From Nitrospina sp. (GTDB lineage Bacteria > Nitrospinota > Nitrospinia > Nitrospinales > VA-1), in assembly GCA_018665625.1 (NCBI GenBank), contig JABJCF010000390.1, positions 1 through 14,329 of the forward strand: a stretch of DNA of 14,329 nt, written 5' to 3'. The position numbers were made by a program, and so were the translations under genes. The number at the start of each line of letters is the position of its first letter. Within the stretch, counting starts at the first letter, position 1. Under the pieces are notes generated by a model that saw only the letters and a program-made list of their open reading frames with translations, searched no databases and was not told the DNA's origin. Positions 13,010 to 14,329 of this stretch are shown here, piece by piece.

Positions 13010-13801
13010 ATGACTTATAAATGCAAACTTAAAATCTTTGAAGGTCCTTTGGATCTTTTACTGCACCTATTAAAAGAACAAAAGATGGATATCTACGATA
13101 TCCCCATTGCAGAAATTACCAAGCAGTACCTGCAGTACCTTGAACTGATGCAGGAGATGAATTTGGAGTTGGTAGGGGAATATCTGGTTATGGCGGCTGA
13201 ATTAACGCGCATCAAGTCAAAAATATTATTGCCGGCCCCCGAAACAGATGAAGAAACGGATTTGGGAGGAGGGGAAGACCCTCGTGCAGAGTTGATGCGT
13301 CGCCTTCGTGAATATCAACGTTATCGCGATGCAGCTTTTGAACTGCGAATGAAAGAGCATGATCGTCAGCAGGTTTTTTCGCGGGGAGGTGAAATTGAAA
13401 TTGAAGAAAGCTCGGAACAGCTCGAGTTGGTTGATGCTACAGTCTTTGACCTTTTCAAAGCCTATCAGAAGATTTTAGATACGAAAACGTTTGAGAAAGA
13501 TTATGAAATCGAAATTACCGAAATGTCGGTCACCGATCGAATGCAATATATTTTGGATATCTTGAATTCATCAGATAGCGTGACTTTCGAATCATTTTTC
13601 ACTGTGCTAAATAGCAAACAGGAAATTATAGTAACCTTTCTGGCTATCCTTGAACTCATGCGGCTTAAATTGTTGCGAGTTCAGCAGGGCCAACATTTTG
13701 AGACCATTCGTATATATAAATCGGCAGATCAAAAAACACAGGATGCCATCCTTCATGAATACAACCGTACTCTGGATGCAGAATCGCCCGAAACTTCATA
13801 A
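13010..13801 (+). CDS. scpA: Segregation and condensation protein A (kleisin)
   Basis: ScpA is the kleisin subunit of the bacterial SMC-ScpAB condensin that organises and segregates the chromosome. Residues 1-75 are the N-terminal kleisin domain that contacts the SMC neck (FEGPLDLLLHLLKEQKMDIYD at 10-30, then AEITKQYLQYLE and GEYLVMAAELTRIKSKILLP). An acidic linker (78-91, ETDEETDLGGGED) leads to a helical ScpB-binding middle (93-150). Residues about 170-235 are the C-terminal winged helix that binds the SMC head (TFESFFTVLNSKQEIIVTFLAILELMRL). At 263 residues it is full length. It lies 91 bases after rsmE with its own TATAAT. Contrary to the usual order, scpB does not follow; the next gene is a convergent cyclase. 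Confidence 0.95.
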   Translation: MTYKCKLKIFEGPLDLLLHLLKEQKMDIYDIPIAEITKQYLQYLELMQEMNLELVGEYLVMAAELTRIKSKILLPAPETDEETDLGGGEDPRAELMRRLREYQRYRDAAFELRMKEHDRQQVFSRGGEIEIEESSEQLELVDATVFDLFKAYQKILDTKTFEKDYEIEITEMSVTDRMQYILDILNSSDSVTFESFFTVLNSKQEIIVTFLAILELMRLKLLRVQQGQHFETIRIYKSADQKTQDAILHEYNRTLDAESPETS

Positions 13802-13842
13802 GCGAATAATATTTTTGCGTGTTGTTCTGTGAATTACTCGAG

Positions 13843-14329
13843 CTATTTTTTAGTTAAGTTGAAAACCCCATCCCAATCCTCTTCGGGTGGGGATTCAATA
13901 AATATCTTGCAACGTTCTAAATAAGTAATTGAAGGGCCATCATTTGGATCGGCTTTTAAGGCATTTTGAAAATTTTCAATAGCGTCCTGCCATTTCTGCG
14001 CTTTATAGTTTTTCAGCCCTTCAAAATAGTCAGATAGAGTTGTTGGGGAATCAATACTGCCTTTCTTTCCTAAAAGCTCATAAATTTTTATGGGAGTAGC
14101 ACGCCCAACAACTCGAAGGGTATCTAGTTCCCTCACTTCAATAAAATCTTTGGCTTGTTGATAGGTCGACTCGCTAATGAGCGAACAAGTTCCGTATTGT
14201 TTGTTTGCACCTTCCAGTCTGGCGGCCAAGTTTACGGAATCTCCGTTCATCCCATAATTCATGCGTGTGCTAGACCCCATATTACCAACCACCATTTCCC
14301 CTGTGTTTATTCCTACCCGCATAACCAAT
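13843..14329 (-). CDS. Class III adenylate/guanylate cyclase, C-terminal part, with TPR tail (cut by window edge)
   Basis: Makes cyclic nucleotide from ATP or GTP. The visible 161 residues begin inside the catalytic domain: MRVGINTGEMVVGNMGSS (3-20), then MNGDSVNLAARLE (27-39) with the substrate-specificity residue Asp30, transition-state Asn33 and Arg37. The metal-binding aspartates lie beyond the right edge. A linker (90-98) is followed by one or two TPR-like helices (about 104-140, YFEGLKNYKAQKWQDAIENFQNALKADPND). The end PPEEDWDGVF (148-157) is the typical tail of CHASE2-containing cyclases, so an upstream periplasmic CHASE2 sensor with membrane helices is expected; that is inference. The first visible codon is TTG, read here as an internal residue. 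It converges on scpA with 41 bases between. Confidence 0.9.
   Translation of the reverse strand, partial: LVMRVGINTGEMVVGNMGSSTRMNYGMNGDSVNLAARLEGANKQYGTCSLISESTYQQAKDFIEVRELDTLRVVGRATPIKIYELLGKKGSIDSPTTLSDYFEGLKNYKAQKWQDAIENFQNALKADPNDGPSITYLERCKIFIESPPEEDWDGVFNLTKK

Noticed and set aside
13802..13842. Possible bidirectional terminator between scpA and the cyclase
   Set aside because: T-runs are present, but I could not find a stable GC-containing stem; only the CTCGAG palindrome and an imperfect AT dyad.
1..14329. Defence island, toxin-antitoxin pair, CRISPR array, prophage or insertion sequence
   Set aside because: I found no repeat array, transposase, integrase, terminal repeats or recognisable defence genes.

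Overview
The window is about 14.3 kb of compact, moderately AT-rich bacterial chromosome holding 14 genes that look complete and one cut by the right edge. Nearly all are housekeeping or broadly conserved: argS, rarA/mgsA, serB, rsmE and scpA, plus envelope and signalling genes. The SPOR-domain membrane protein, the exported TPR/cupredoxin-like protein and the CHASE2-type class III cyclase tail suggest a Gram-negative-type bacterium from a lineage such as Nitrospinota or the former Deltaproteobacteria. That placement is an inference from gene content and no marker here settles it. I see no insertion sequence, prophage, CRISPR array, tRNA or rRNA, and no clear sign of recent transfer.

Left part (1-4127): a small charged coiled-coil protein, then argS and a membrane-anchored SPOR protein run rightward. 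They meet a leftward gene for a secreted TPR + cupredoxin-like + carboxypeptidase-regulatory-like protein only 11 bases from the SPOR gene. The leftward gene has a strong sigma-70-type promoter in the 201-base divergent region.

Middle (4128-10127): a YheT-like alpha/beta hydrolase is translationally coupled (ATGA overlap) to a large ABC-exporter-type permease with no ATPase nearby. Then come rarA (replication-fork maintenance) and a short leucine-rich-repeat protein placed 3 bases ahead of a double-ACT phosphoserine phosphatase, serB.

Right part (10128-14329): a stand-alone two-CBS protein and a DUF2284-like cysteine-rich protein are read leftward, each with its own promoter candidate overlapped or flanked by inverted repeats. 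A HAD-like hydrolase lacking the second motif-I aspartate is directly followed by rsmE. scpA stands alone without scpB, behind a perfect TATAAT and a 14-bp palindrome. The window ends in the C-terminal half of an adenylate/guanylate cyclase read leftward.

I did not find a convincing new multi-gene system. The best leads are the TPR-cupredoxin fusion, the hydrolase-permease pair with an altered nucleophile elbow, the HAD protein with D-W-A-Y-T, and the palindromic control regions upstream of scpA and the CBS gene. Many starts (argS, SPOR, the TPR gene, rarA, rsmE, scpA) lack a visible Shine-Dalgarno, while others (gene at 34, LRR gene) have one.
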